From Phymatolithon calcareum (lineage: Eukaryota; Rhodophyta; Florideophyceae; Hapalidiales), in the NCBI GenBank assembly GCA_977006965.1, contig OZ345383.1, positions 372,001-436,000 of the forward strand: 64,000 nucleotides of DNA. Direction: 5' to 3'. The notes under the pieces were generated by a model. The model was not told where the DNA came from, did not search any database, and saw nothing but the letters and a program-made list of their open reading frames with translations. A program made the translations under genes and the position numbers. This document shows, piece after piece, positions 11,239 to 22,918 of the stretch (positions are counted from its first letter, which is position 1; every line of letters begins with the position of its first letter).

Positions 11239-12284
11239 TCAGTATGCGCCGTGGAGGTGCAACCATTTCGCGATCACCTCGCGCTTTGCAAACTGATGAT
11301 CATTTTTGTCTGCCCGTTGAATCTTGCACATCTCGAACCCGTGCATTGCCTCAATGATCGTGTTGAGCGATTCTGTGCGCTTCCCGTTCGGGTCTTCCTT
11401 GGCACCTATGCCCAACTGTCCGTGCAGATACTTCAGAGAATCACTCCATTCTGGATCGTTCTCGTCACCCAATAGATCCGGTGGCACATTTCCGAACAAA
11501 CAGAAGTGCGCGTCTTGTACCTCCGATCCATCCCATCCGAATTTGTGCACTTGGAAACCAACCACCAGCGCCACGGCACCGTTTACTACCTGTGTTATGC
11601 ATCCGCCAAATTGCGTGCAAAGCACATCCGCACGCCTCAAATGTCAGCATCCGCTTCCGATCCACCCAGCGCAGAAACAAACCGAGTATCTCAACTTACC
11701 TCTTTAGGAATTTCACCGTCGAGAATTCGTTGCAAGAATGCATACCGCTCGAAAGGTTCCTTCATCTCCTCCGGCGGCCTTGCGGTAGAAAACGTCCCTG
11801 CCCCAGCAATGACAAATTCAGCAACCTTATTAGCGACAATCCATGGCCCCACAAACAGTTCCTCAAAATTCTCCCTCTCCAGCCGTCCCCCAAGCTCTAA
11901 CAACACAGACCCCACATCATCCTCGCCGCCTTTTCGAATGTCCGCGTACAATTTCGCCGCAATGTCCCCAATACGTGCATGTGCGGCCAACAGCGATTCC
12001 TCAGGGTACTCTGCGTTCAGCCAATTCGCAACACGACTGGAAATTCCCGCGATTTCGGCAACGCTGCATCCGTCCGCGCCCACGGGACGTAACCGCGGCG
12101 CCTCCACTCGACCAGCGCACATTCGAGTCCGGTGTAAATTCGCACGGTGCGATGGGGAGCGCGGCGGCCGTGAACGACGGGCGCAACATGTCCGGGACTG
12201 CAAGGGAAATGTTGGCGCATGGGCGCATGAGGGGATGAAGAGAATGCGCTGGCCGCGGAGAGGGTCGCGCGAGGACGAGGGCAT
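11239..12284 (-). CDS. two-exon gene of unknown function, possibly organelle-targeted
   Basis: Exon 1 runs from the ATG at 12284 down to 11700. Exon 2 runs from 11589 down to the stop at 11239. The 110-bp gap has a consensus donor (GAG|GTAAGT at 11699) and an acceptor (ACACAG| ending at 11590), and it joins the two frames in phase 0. The spliced product is about 311 residues. The first 65 or so are Arg/Ser/Pro-rich and poor in acidic residues, like a plastid or mitochondrial transit peptide. The remainder is an ordered, mostly helical, acidic protein. Exon 2 includes a hydrophobic VALVVGFQVHKFGW segment and a WSDSLKYLHGQLGIG segment. I do not recognise the family. A join at another acceptor is possible, but this pair keeps the frame and reading through does not. 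Confidence 0.5.
11590..11699 (-). other. probable spliceosomal intron, 110 bp
   Basis: On the minus strand it begins GTAAGT and ends ACACAG. Without removal, exon 1 would run into TGA after two codons. It is the only intron supported in this window. Confidence 0.55.
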
Positions 12285-13556
12285 GGCGGGAATGGCGAAG
12301 TAATGTGGGGTTGTCGATTTGAAACTCGACGGGGTGTACCCGAGATTTCGCTACGTTCTATCATACTCACAAGATCAAGATCTGCATTTCGATCCTTCAT
12401 GTGTAAGCACATTACGTATCATAGTTGCTAGTCGGGAATGGTCCGACCCTTAATTCGTACTGTCTATGTTGCACGTCAAACGAGTCCTCCTGTATTTCAG
12501 AGTTTAGTGCATAAAATTAGACGCGAAAGTGGACATGTCGATATAGACGATGGGGAGATTAATGAGTCCTTGAAATAGGAAGTGCTGTAGTTCCTATGTT
12601 CCATGAACAAGCTTTATGGCATTTCAAGCCTACTGTTGCTTCAGACCCTTGCCTTCATGCCATGGATGCTTCCGTTTATTCCAACATCTCTAAATATGTA
12701 TGCGTTATTTGCCTAGCGCCATACAATTTTCAACCAGAGCTGCCGTCTAGTGCCTGGCAACCTTAAAACCTCTAGTTCTTCGTTTTCAACTCCCTCTTGA
12801 CTTTCCATTGCTGATACTTTGCCCTCAGTTGCACCGCAGGCCACAAGTACTGCTCAGTGTTTGCTTCACGCATTTCGAGCAGCCTCTACTTGATCTTGGC
12901 AAATCTTTCCATCCGAACTCTATCTTGCCAATCTCTCATTGCCATGACGGTATATTAGAATTGATATTTGTATAGGATTATCAACCCTAGGCACTACCAA
13001 GTGGATTTTACATAGAGGCAGTTGTCAAAATCGTTTGGGGGACTCAAGTTGCGCGGCGGACAAAATTTTTGTGCTCTTGTTGCTAGGGCTAGACATGCCA
13101 TGTATTGGAATAAGATACAGTTGTACGGTATAGGGCAACAGCCGCCCCACAGTGTTTCTCTCAGGGAGCTTTTCCGGGAATGCTTGTTCAGGGCTCATCT
13201 TTCTGACGAGGACAAAAGGTTCATCATTGCATCTCTTTTCCTGGTTCATATGCACGTGCCTCGGCTGGCACTAGAACCAAAGCCGGAGTGGAGAGACGAG
13301 ATAGCATTACCTTGGAAGAAAGTGCCGATGTTTTTACGTCATTCCACTCCCGCGATGCGCATAGTGCAAATTTGCTCGTCCAGACGACATGCAGAAGAAA
13401 CTTACCTGTAGTTCAAGTAGAGTAGCACAGTCCGAATAAGTAAAACACGGCTTGGACAGTAATGGTAGTTATTAGCTTTGAAGACAATTAGTTTGTATTT
13501 ATTTCGTAAGCCTTAGTGAAACAGAGCGAAAGGTTGCAAATGCATTGCATATGTCG
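12285..13556. other. intergenic stretch with one doubtful small frame
   Basis: No recognised gene. A frame at 13022-13411 (+) has its first ATG at 13100 (about 103 codons). It has fairly ordered composition but no recognisable motif; it could be a small unknown gene, a 3' exon or chance. Confidence 0.45.
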
Positions 13557-13958
13557 CTAGAGACCCTGAGAGATTGGAACTACGGACTCCTCGCCCACAC
13601 ACCTGTTGCACTGCAAGCAGTAGACGTTACAATCATTGCAGAAAAGAAGAGTGTTTTCGTCGCAATACGGGCACCTGCGCCAAGAATGTCTCAGCTCCAC
13701 ACTACAACCGCAGGTGCACAAGTCCTTCTTCGGGATGGGATCGGGCTCCGAACTCGCCACAAAAAACGCATCCACAACCTTCTCAGCGCTTGCTTGCATC
13801 ACCGCCGACTTTCGCCCATTGCCCGGCATCTTGATGGTCTTCGTCTTGCATCTTGAGGCGGGGGCGACCGAATGCGCGGCTGGGAAATCCATCTCGATCG
13901 TCTTCTTCTTGTTCAAGCTGGAAGGGTGCTGGATCGACGCCATGGATGAAGAGCCCAT
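13557..13958 (-). CDS. small cysteine-rich putative zinc-binding protein
   Basis: The ATG at 13958 (AAAATGGGC) gives 133 residues; the upstream open frame has no ATG. The first 80 residues are Ser/Lys-rich and probably disordered. The last 50 hold closely spaced Cys motifs in the order CTCGC, CPYC, CNDC, YCLQC and RC. This resembles one or two treble-clef or zinc-ribbon modules (Cys pairs separated by 2 residues and by about 10-13 residues). No specific family is recognised. Both flanks are non-coding. It could be a nucleic-acid-binding or assembly factor, but nothing in the sequence decides this. Confidence 0.45.
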   Translation of the reverse strand: MGSSSMASIQHPSSLNKKKTIEMDFPAAHSVAPASRCKTKTIKMPGNGRKSAVMQASAEKVVDAFFVASSEPDPIPKKDLCTCGCSVELRHSWRRCPYCDENTLLFCNDCNVYCLQCNRCVGEESVVPISQGL

Positions 13959-15108
13959 TTTGTTCTTTTCTGGACTGCTTCGGAAGAAGCAAAGCGATGC
14001 CGGATAGACGCAACGAGGCGATCTCCCCAGCGCGTGATATAGCAAAATTTTCACTAGTCTGTCGGTTACTTTCTGGTGACATGTTGCTCCTCATGCGTAC
14101 AATCAGTATGCTTGTATGAATTGGAATAATCTATGGTCAAATCGAAAACGCATCTATAACCCCGCCGTTGCGATAAGGGGTTCTTCGCGACAGAAGCACG
14201 GAACCACATTCACCGCACTAACAAAATGTCATTTCTGAGGGTAACAAAGAAGTGATACTTACTTCTCCTCTACCTAGATTACGACATGGCGTTACTCCTG
14301 CTTGCTAATTGAAATCTCTCTTTTACACTGTCTGTCGCTCGTACTCTAGAAGATTATATCCGAGGCATCCGTGAATTCCACCGCTTGCAAATTCACGATA
14401 GCGGACAGAACGTTGGACTCCTTCACTTTACATCTCCGTTCCTTAGATAGATCGTAGGTCAATCTTTGCTATTCTACATCTAGTTACTACGCTGAAGTTT
14501 CTGATTCACCGAGGAATGATACGCAACGATCACTTTAAAATTTTATAGAACGATCATTTATTGACAATTGCATTTTCTAGAAAAAGAAGAAGAAGAAAGG
14601 CAGATTTTTATTTAAAAGTAACCAACTCATCTGCTGACGCTTGGGCAACTTTCCTCGCACCAAAATGTTTTGGCTGGATGCTCTCTAAAGAAGAGTTTCT
14701 TTTTTGTTAGTGTATCACGATTCAGTGAACTACAAAAACCAACCTCTGGTCTCCTTCGGGACCTCGAGGGGGAAAATTACTCATCTCTCCTGTGGCACGT
14801 GCATTTTCTAGAAAGAGATCGTGCTCTGTCTTCATAGAGCTGGTATTCGCTTCCCACATCGGGTATTACATTTGGTTGAAACAATTTTACTGAACAGTTT
14901 GCAAAAATAGTACTGCACTAGATTTTCTGTTACGTACTCTCGGGTATGTCATTCGATTACTTCGATGGATTAGCCAGACCGTTATGAAATTTTCACAAGC
15001 ATGGCTCTAAGAATAGCGTTCAAAATTTTTGGAGCGCAAAACACATCAAGTGATGCCTCCGTGTGCTGCTGGATCGAGCACGCTTTAGATTGCACGCCTT
15101 TCGCAAAA
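13959..15108. other. AT-richer intergenic stretch
   Basis: Only short frames occur. A purine run of AAG triplets lies near 14580-14600. No gene or element is recognised. Confidence 0.55.
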
Positions 15109-16488
15109 TCACTGCCACATCGGCACAGCAGGTCGGATCTTCCTGGTCTCGCTGGCGCCCTCATAAATCGGGTCCATAATAAACGCCGCCCCATTTACGG
15201 GAGCGGGGCGCAGAAACGACGGTGCGTTCGGATCCATCGTTGTGTTCGCGCTGGTAAACGGAATAATGCCCTGCGTGGAGACCACCTTCTCGACGAGACG
15301 CTGGAGGGCGGTCACGGCCTCGGTCTGGTTTTCCGGTGTCACAACGAACGGATTTTCACCTTCTTGCGAATGGCAACTCCAGTTAGCATTTGAGAAGACC
15401 ACGCGAATGAGACGCTGCATCTCCACTCCCCTATCAACACCCTTATTATTGTAAATGCGCTCGCGAATTTCCTCCGTCACTTTGCGCACCCCACTCATCA
15501 TGTCGCGCAATGACGTCGTCTTGAGAATCGCAGCCCATCTACGCTCGCCGGTCAACCGAAGGTGCCGCCTGATATCCTCGACGTTCTTAAAAAGGAAAGC
15601 GACCTTCTCATTGCCACCTCCATCGAACCTCTCAAGACGCCATCCAGAATGTTTCTTAGTGTACCCGAAGCGACGAGCAAGCTTCTCAGACAGTGTGCGA
15701 CCGCGTTCAACGGACAATTTCAACACGAGCTGCACCAACTCCTTGTCATTCATGGCATCCATGGCAATGATAGCCGCCTCAACTTTGTCGGACACCTCGT
15801 GTCGAAACGTGCAGTAACGACGTGGACAATCATCGCGCAAGTAGTCACGGCAAATTTCCTTTCCAAATCTGTCAGGGTGATAACGACGCTCGAAATCATT
15901 GTGAGCAAATGGACAGCGATCACCCTTGCGGCAACCGTCGGGCTCTCCGACGAAGCGGCACATGTACGGGCGGTAGCAGGAAACCGCACCACGACGACGG
16001 TCCGTGTCAACGTCGTGATAGTAAAAGCACTCAGTGTGCATCCCATTTGCATAACATGCGGCCGCCGCAGGGCACGGGTACACCTTGAAGAGTTGGGGAA
16101 AGTCAATTTCTGGATCTGCAAGGGTGCTCGGGTGCTTCTGCGACACGCCCCCTATAGCGGACCGGGTGCAATCCACACGGATGACATCGGTGGATTGCTT
16201 GGAATTCAAGGCGTTGGGAGGAAGGGCAAGATACTTTTTCTCGGGCTGCACGGTCAAAACTGAGGTGGAGGACGGCGGCGTGGTCCACAGGTCATTTTTA
16301 CGGACGTGATCAATACCTTCGAGTAGCGCGTCGACTTCTGCGTACTCGGCATTGTTGGTTGATGGTGACGATACGGAGGAGGTTTCTGTGGGGCCTTCGT
16401 TGGTGGATTGAACGGGGACTCGCTCTTCGGTCACAGTGGGGCGGAACCAAGCGTTCGGCTTTCCGGTGCTAGGGACTCGGGGCGCCAT
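15109..16488 (-). CDS. triple CCCH zinc-finger protein with shared unknown C-terminal domain (copy 1)
   Basis: 459 residues, with the ATG in good context. An N-terminal motif (about 47-71, EVDALLEGID then NDLWTTP) is shared with the paralog at 34879. Three CCCH fingers follow: C139-x5-C-x8-C-x3-H158, C177-x8-C-x5-C-x3-H196 and C213-x7-C-x4-C-x3-H230. The motif HNDFERRYHPDRFGKEICRDY between fingers 2 and 3 recalls the plant RR-TZF/AtC3H layout, where the tandem fingers bind RNA or DNA in mRNA turnover and stress regulation. Residues about 234-402 form a conserved domain also found in the paralog and at the C-terminus of the kinesin at 26587. Its landmarks are HSGW, a WAA..LKTTSLRD core and PFVVTPxNQ. 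The tail ends with a conserved D-P-(I/F)-Y and a final MW pair. An RNA-binding regulatory role is family-based inference. Confidence 0.8.
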   Translation of the reverse strand: MAPRVPSTGKPNAWFRPTVTEERVPVQSTNEGPTETSSVSSPSTNNAEYAEVDALLEGIDHVRKNDLWTTPPSSTSVLTVQPEKKYLALPPNALNSKQSTDVIRVDCTRSAIGGVSQKHPSTLADPEIDFPQLFKVYPCPAAAACYANGMHTECFYYHDVDTDRRRGAVSCYRPYMCRFVGEPDGCRKGDRCPFAHNDFERRYHPDRFGKEICRDYLRDDCPRRYCTFRHEVSDKVEAAIIAMDAMNDKELVQLVLKLSVERGRTLSEKLARRFGYTKKHSGWRLERFDGGGNEKVAFLFKNVEDIRRHLRLTGERRWAAILKTTSLRDMMSGVRKVTEEIRERIYNNKGVDRGVEMQRLIRVVFSNANWSCHSQEGENPFVVTPENQTEAVTALQRLVEKVVSTQGIIPFTSANTTMDPNAPSFLRPAPVNGAAFIMDPIYEGASETRKIRPAVPMWQ

Positions 16489-19400
16489 GGTAGCGATGTT
16501 AGAATAAACAACCGATTTATCTCTGCACTGGGCTTTTATCTATGCGTTCTCGATGATGAAGATGTTCAGGATGATGGGATTGTCATCGGAGCTGCTCGGG
16601 TACCTATGCTTAAGTACGCAAGGACCAAAAGGAGCGCGGAAAGTCCTTGGGGTCAAAGTTAGATCGCGCAAAGAGGGACCCGACGCTAGAATTATTACTC
16701 AACATATCGCACATTGTGTGTCTGTGGATACGTTTTTGCTAAGGCACGGGATGTGCGATATCCTAGAAACGCAATGGGCCGCGAAACAAGTGCAACTACT
16801 GCGTCATTCTCACAATCAAAGTACGCTCGGTCGTCTCTCTGCAACAAGCAGTGATGGAAAACATTTTAGGAGCTTGAGCTTGAGTTCGTCACCGAGGTGC
16901 GCGGGCTGTCAGTCAATTCACGTGGCTAAGGTTTACTGTGAAATTCAAGCCTTCTGTGGCCCTCCGTACAATACTTGCGTGGCAGCGGCAAACATACGGT
17001 GTTCGACAATGGAATTGCATCGTAGCCCCGTAAGTGCTGAGCATTAATGGAAGATCGTTGAACAGTTCAACGACCGAGTCCACGACGTGAAAGAGCATGA
17101 TGATATGAATACGCCACGCAACATCATTGTTGAGTCTAAGGCATGGGCCCGCGAGAGAGCAATTCTCAAGGAGCCCTATTACTCGCCTCATGAACATTAA
17201 ATGTTCATGACCCAAAAAATAAAGCCCCTCGAGAATTGCTTTCGCCTGTGCGGTCGTAGGTTGCAGTAGGTTGCAGTAATGATAAAGGTATATAATACCT
17301 CTATTTATCACTGTACCCAAACTGGATCTTTGATCTAAATTATCAAGTTGTGTGCTTCTCACCAGATCTCTGGTCTGAGAAGTGGATTGACTGCCTTAAA
17401 CCTGCGAACATTGTCACACTACTTTGGCATGGTTTGTTTACCCTTTTCTGGGTGGGAAAGGAGCGTGCGTAGGTTCAGGGCAAAGTACAACGTGTGAGAG
17501 AAACGTCGTGCATATTTATCGGTCGGTTGCTACAGCTTTTCTGCCACATGCCAAAACATAAACGGAGTAAAAGGTCTGATCATTGATGGTTCTACACTAA
17601 TATAGCCCGCCGTCAAATGTATGCTGAAATAATCAACGGGAAAAAGCGGAAGCTTCTATCTGCCTTCGATTGCCGTATCTTTGCTTTCTCCTTTACTGCG
17701 GGTTGTTATAGTTACTACTCTCTTGCTGTAAATTCAACAAACAGAAGGCATCTAGGATGTCCCCGACAGTAGACCGATTTTGCTAATTTCACCAACAGTC
17801 TTCTTCGTACGTTTTTCTCCTGCAGGGGCCTTTCCTTCTTCCTTCAGACTGTCGGTATTCAGCTCACACCTTGGTTGGGAGGAATCGAAATGGCGATTCT
17901 TCGCTCCTCCCTGTATCTCACATAGTATGCATTCGCGCAGGCTCACAGAGGCAATTTTTCCAGTATACGTCACGTGAGTGGATAGATATTTGAGATAGCG
18001 TCTGCTCAGCGTCAGTTTGGTCGGGAACGATTGGGTGCATCGCTATTCCTTGCTGATATATCTTTAATCTCTGTGAGCACTCAACCACGGGGAATGCGGT
18101 GCTTGGTGAGTTTTATCAAGCATATGTGAGCGCAGAGTGTGAGTATTATATTAAAAGGGATACTTTGTTCTGTATTTTCAACCCATTGAGCGCATAAAAC
18201 TACGGATCTATTGTCTAATTTTTGAAGGTTGCTCGTCCGCTGAACTGCCTTTGTCTCAATCCTTCAGAAGCTACGATTTTGGGTGGCAGCATCAAAATCC
18301 GCCTTGAAAACAGCAAGTTTAGCATGTAAAAGGCACTTGAATAGTGAAGTATGTTACTCAAGATTGTGAGCAATTCTGAAGTCAAACGAGCGTGCAAGCA
18401 CAGTAGCTCTCGTATTTTTTTTAAAATTCAAGTTTATTTAAAAGCCTCACAGACTTCCGAAGATATGGGATATGGGCAAGGCTTCCTCTGATGCTACCTA
18501 CCTTTGTATAGCTTACGAAACGCCCACCAGAATGAAGGACGGGAAACTCAGGATTCAAAGTAATCCTATCTCAGTCCTCTACGGGGTTGTTCGTGCAGTA
18601 GCTCTCGTATGACGTGAAAAGCAGAGGAAAGGAGAAAACCTCTGCCCTTCACTTCATACGAGAGTAGCTTGAGCAAAAAACGCAAGAGGAGGAGGGTTTT
18701 TGACCCTTAAGTCTCACCACAAAATGACAAAGATTCGATTCGAATACCTGAATGAGCAAAGATTGAAATTTTATTTTTTAACAATTTCAACTAGAATGAC
18801 TGGATTCCTATCAATGTCGATAGATGGTTAACAGGCTGCGGAAAAAGCGAGTCAAAAGAACAATTGCCAACTGATTGTCTACTAGTATGGACATACACAA
18901 TCGCCATTGTAAGGAACTTCCGGCTTTTCTACAGTCGTGGTCTCCCTTCATTGTACCCTCTGCGGTGAAGAAGGCAAGTACTAGACGAACACGAAACCTT
19001 CTTAATTTCTCACATCTACATTTGCGCTGGAGAGAGGGGACTTTATAAACAGAGTGAATGTGAGACAAACGGCTTTCGGGTGGGACCTATACTCTCATTA
19101 AACGTAAACCGCGGCAATTCATAACCACAGAAGTGAACAGGAAGGCACGTAAAACGGGAAGAGCCCCGGCCTTGCGTCATAGGGGATGCGACATCTTAGG
19201 CGAAGAGTCCGTAGAAGTTCGTCGCGGACGGTGAAAATAGAATTCTATTGCGGCTGAGGGAGGGCCATATCGGCTCTTCTTTGCCTTCTGCGACACGTCG
19301 TGTTGTAAGTAGACCTTAATTAACCTCAAAGAATACCCCCTGTTGGTCACACGAGCCACTTGCTGAGACACGATAGTGCAACGGAATTTTACGTGCGCGA

Positions 19401-22400
19401 CCGGGATAAAGCCGGCGATCATGGCAGTTGCTTCATGAAGACTGATAGTCTATGTCCATAACTGAATGGTACTTCTGACATGTAGGAGGTAAGCTACTTT
19501 ACCTCCGACATTCATGGCTTCGCGTAAGCAAGGATATAAATGCAAGTAAGATTCGTCACCCACTGCGTCGACAGCAAACAACCCTGACGCTTTTCGAGTC
19601 TTCAAAGTTGCCTTCTTGTGGGACGCTGACATGATTAATTGCGGCATTCGTGGTAACGGAGTTTGCCCTTCATGTGGATTGCCATGTGGATTGCCAGCTG
19701 TTTGGCAGAAACACGAGCGTCCTGCAATCATGTTGCACGGTGCCCTTTGTGAGTCTATTGACCGCAGTGTGCTTTCATGAAATCAGCGTTTACGTTGTCA
19801 GCGCCATACCCACAGTCTATCTTGCTGGGACGGCAACGGGTCCAATCCAAATGCTACCAAATAAAGCCTAATATTCTTCTTGTACATTCCATAAGTTGGT
19901 TACGGACCCTCTTCCGGATCGTGCCATGAGGCCGTCATAAACTATGCGCGTGCTTTACTCCTTTAATTATTTCCGTAAATCGAAACATGCACAACGAGAT
20001 TTCATTCAATGCTTGACCTCAGCTGTCGTATGCAGTGCCTCTCATGCACGATTATTGGAAATGATTGTGATTGTCGATAGGCTGCTGATGCGCAAGTTGC
20101 GGCGTTTCTGAATAAAATGAATCACCCTCGTCCGCAATGGGTATCATGGGCTAGAAAATAGGCAAACCGAGCACCTGCTATGTGTAATGCGCCAGATTAA
20201 GAAGACAAAAAGGCTGTCTGTGCAAAAAGAAGTTCAACACCTTCTTTCACTCCTCCGCTCAGATTCCGATCAAAGATGCGCACCGAATTCACTATAGTAT
20301 GTTTCCATATATGGCAGCATACTATAGTGGATATATATATCTCTTAGGGGATATACAGACGATACGGAAGTCCTTTCGCGAAAAAGCTCTCCCCGAATGT
20401 AATTTTGCAGGTTTACTGGTCAAGGTATTATCGCTCCCAATTTGGGAAAAGTCCACACCTTTTAGATTGGAGAAGCTTGCAAAAAGAGCTCCTGTTTCTC
20501 GAACGTGATGTTTTGGAAGCATTTATAATACAATCATCTACGTTCCCTTTCGAATGCATATATTTCAGCATTGATTGTTTGACCCATCTGGAACGTGAAA
20601 ATGTGTATCAGTCATTAGGGCAGGTCGGTGCATGCCTACGTGATTCTGTCACATCTTTCTACTGTGATGGGAAGCTGACATGGTGTGTGGTGAGCCAGTT
20701 GTGTCTCCTCACTGAACTAGATTCGAGACTGCTTTGCTGGGCGAACATGGCCTGTGCAATCCAAGTGCTAGAACAAGCCGAGTCTACCACATTTGCTTCG
20801 AGTTATCGTGATATGATCTTCCCCATGCCGAGTTGAGTTTACGTTAGAGTTTCCCGTGATAGTGCTCGGTATGATCGATCAAGGGCTGAGTGAAACTTCA
20901 TGATGTGCCAGTCAAGTTCGCCCCATTTCCTCCACATCCTCTCCGTATCGACTCGATATCATATCTCCTTCCCGTTTCGAGTCCTTCGCAGTGTTCTTGT
21001 ATTTGCTGCGGGTGTTATGAAGTGCTTTTGGCCGTGTCCCTGTCTTGCTCCGATACAAATTCTCACGGATGAAACTCAACGGGATCGAAGGGCCGCAATT
21101 TCACTGGCTTGTGTTTGCGGGATAGCTCTCTGAAACGAATGCGATGTCCGGCAACAGTATTTTAGTATTCGTTTAGTTTCTCAGAGGTGCTCCCAACGTC
21201 AGTTCTACTACCAGATATCCATGTAGGGGAGCCCCGTCACGAGCTGAGCAACCGACAAAGCGCCTTGAGAGAACAGTCGGTTTTCCCGTCATATAATTCT
21301 CTAAATTATGTCTGACGAAGGATCGAGCGGCAGCGGGCACAGGGGAAGATACCCCTCCGTGCACTCCGGTCGTTTTTATATTTTACACCATCTAGCCTTT
21401 TTTTCTTGTAGGTGTGCCACTGCATCTCGAGTGTTCAATCATACACCATGGCGTTTTGCTATCTTGGATGCGTCACTACAACATTGTATATAGCCGGGTG
21501 ATTCGTTTGGGTCAGGCCAGCAAATAACTTCTGTCTTTCAGGCCCAAGACAGTGGTCGCACAGTGCTTCTTGCTCTGCAAAAGCGTTCCACATCAATTGG
21601 ATTTTAAGTACTTCTGTGGGATCAGAAGACGGACTGCTGTGTGCTGAACCTGTAATGCCTTCTCGTCATGTTGCCGAAATCTGTTCTTACCAGTATTCGA
21701 GAAATCGGTCTGCAATTTCCTAGGGCGCCCATGTTGTGTCAAGCCAACATTTGCTATCTATTCACTTGTATCCCAGCCAATCTCCCCATTTCCGCTCTAA
21801 GAATTTGAGCCCAGGACTATCTCAGTTGGTCCAGAGTTGGACTTGTTCTGCGAACAACAAGATTACATGCGTTTTCTCATTCAAGAATGCCATATCTTCT
21901 TCGACGATGATCTTTAAAGTATGGCGCTTTGTATGTCTGGCCTCTGGTTCTGGAAAATATGCTCAGCTCGCTGCAAAAACTGCACCCGTGTTGATGGAGC
22001 CTCTGAGTTTCTACTGTAATCAATGATGCTGAAGCTAATTTTACGCCCGCCCAACCAAGCAGACGTGTTCTTCGATTTTGCCGAGAAGCTAGCTGAAACA
22101 TTTCGTCTTCGACTGTCATTTTCAACGCGGCACGGACCGTGTCTCAGTGTGTCTCACTTTTAGCTTAATTGCTTCAAGCATAATGGCTAGCCGTCATGCT
22201 GCATCGGACAGCAGAATGGAGCCGGTCTCTCACAAAAGCTTCGCCGATTCCAGGGTATGAAATCGCACGTAGTCCACTGGAGCAAACCGGCTTCACTGGT
22301 CACATTTCTCTCCCCTGTTTACTAAGAAAACGTGCGCTGGCACAGCACATGTTCACGAAAATGTGCTTCTAGTGTGGTCCGTGATTCAATTTGCGACTCC

Positions 22401-22918
22401 AAATCACCAGAGGGAGATGGTCAGATTTCGTGTTCGCAATTTGTAGGGTATGGAATTTATTCGTGTCGATGGCATAGACCCCCTGCAGGCTAGCAGTGGC
22501 CAAATTCATTCCTCCAATGGCTCTGGGTATAGTCAATTCTGATGGTCCCACCGTCACCCTTAAATGCATGACAGCCTCCATGGGCCTACTCCGAACGCTG
22601 TGAAACGGCTTAGGTGGGGAACGCGTCGTTTTGTGCCTCAACAGTGGTTCGGCAGAGAACAGGATAGCCAATCCGCACGGGGGTCCGGTAGATGGCTGCG
22701 GGTCATGGAGGTCAGTACAAGGTCGCGCAAGCATCGAGTCCAGGGTTGCACAAAGTGCATTGCAAAATGTCATCTGGGAGCACTGTCCGAATTTACATAT
22801 TGCGTTTTTCTACCTCCAGCATAGCTCACTGACACCAGTGCTCTGATTGTTTATTTTGCTCTGCCACCATATTTCGAAGATGAACAGATAGAGTTTACCA
22901 ACTGCGCCTTCCCCAAAC
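16489..22918. other. 6.4-kb gene-poor stretch
   Basis: No recognisable gene on either strand. Frames such as 20405-20836 (+) start without ATG and show no domains. There is a 14-bp direct repeat, CAGTAGCTCTCGTA (18401 and about 18597); the second copy starts the hairpin at 18601-18666. A short tandem CATGTGGATTGC doublet lies near 19671-19698. The rest appears to be decayed or unique non-coding DNA. Confidence 0.5.
18601..18666. repeat. imperfect hairpin, arms about 27 bp
   Basis: The left arm GCTCTCGTATGACGTGAA..GCAGAGG pairs with the right arm CCTCTGCCCTTCACTTCATACGAGAG around an 11-nt A/G-rich loop, with a few mismatches. The size suits a foldback remnant or a small-RNA-like precursor; expression is unknown. 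Confidence 0.45.

Noticed and set aside
20405-20836. 143-codon plus-strand frame in the gene-poor stretch
   Set aside because: Begins without ATG, sits in DNA without other gene signals and has no recognised domain.
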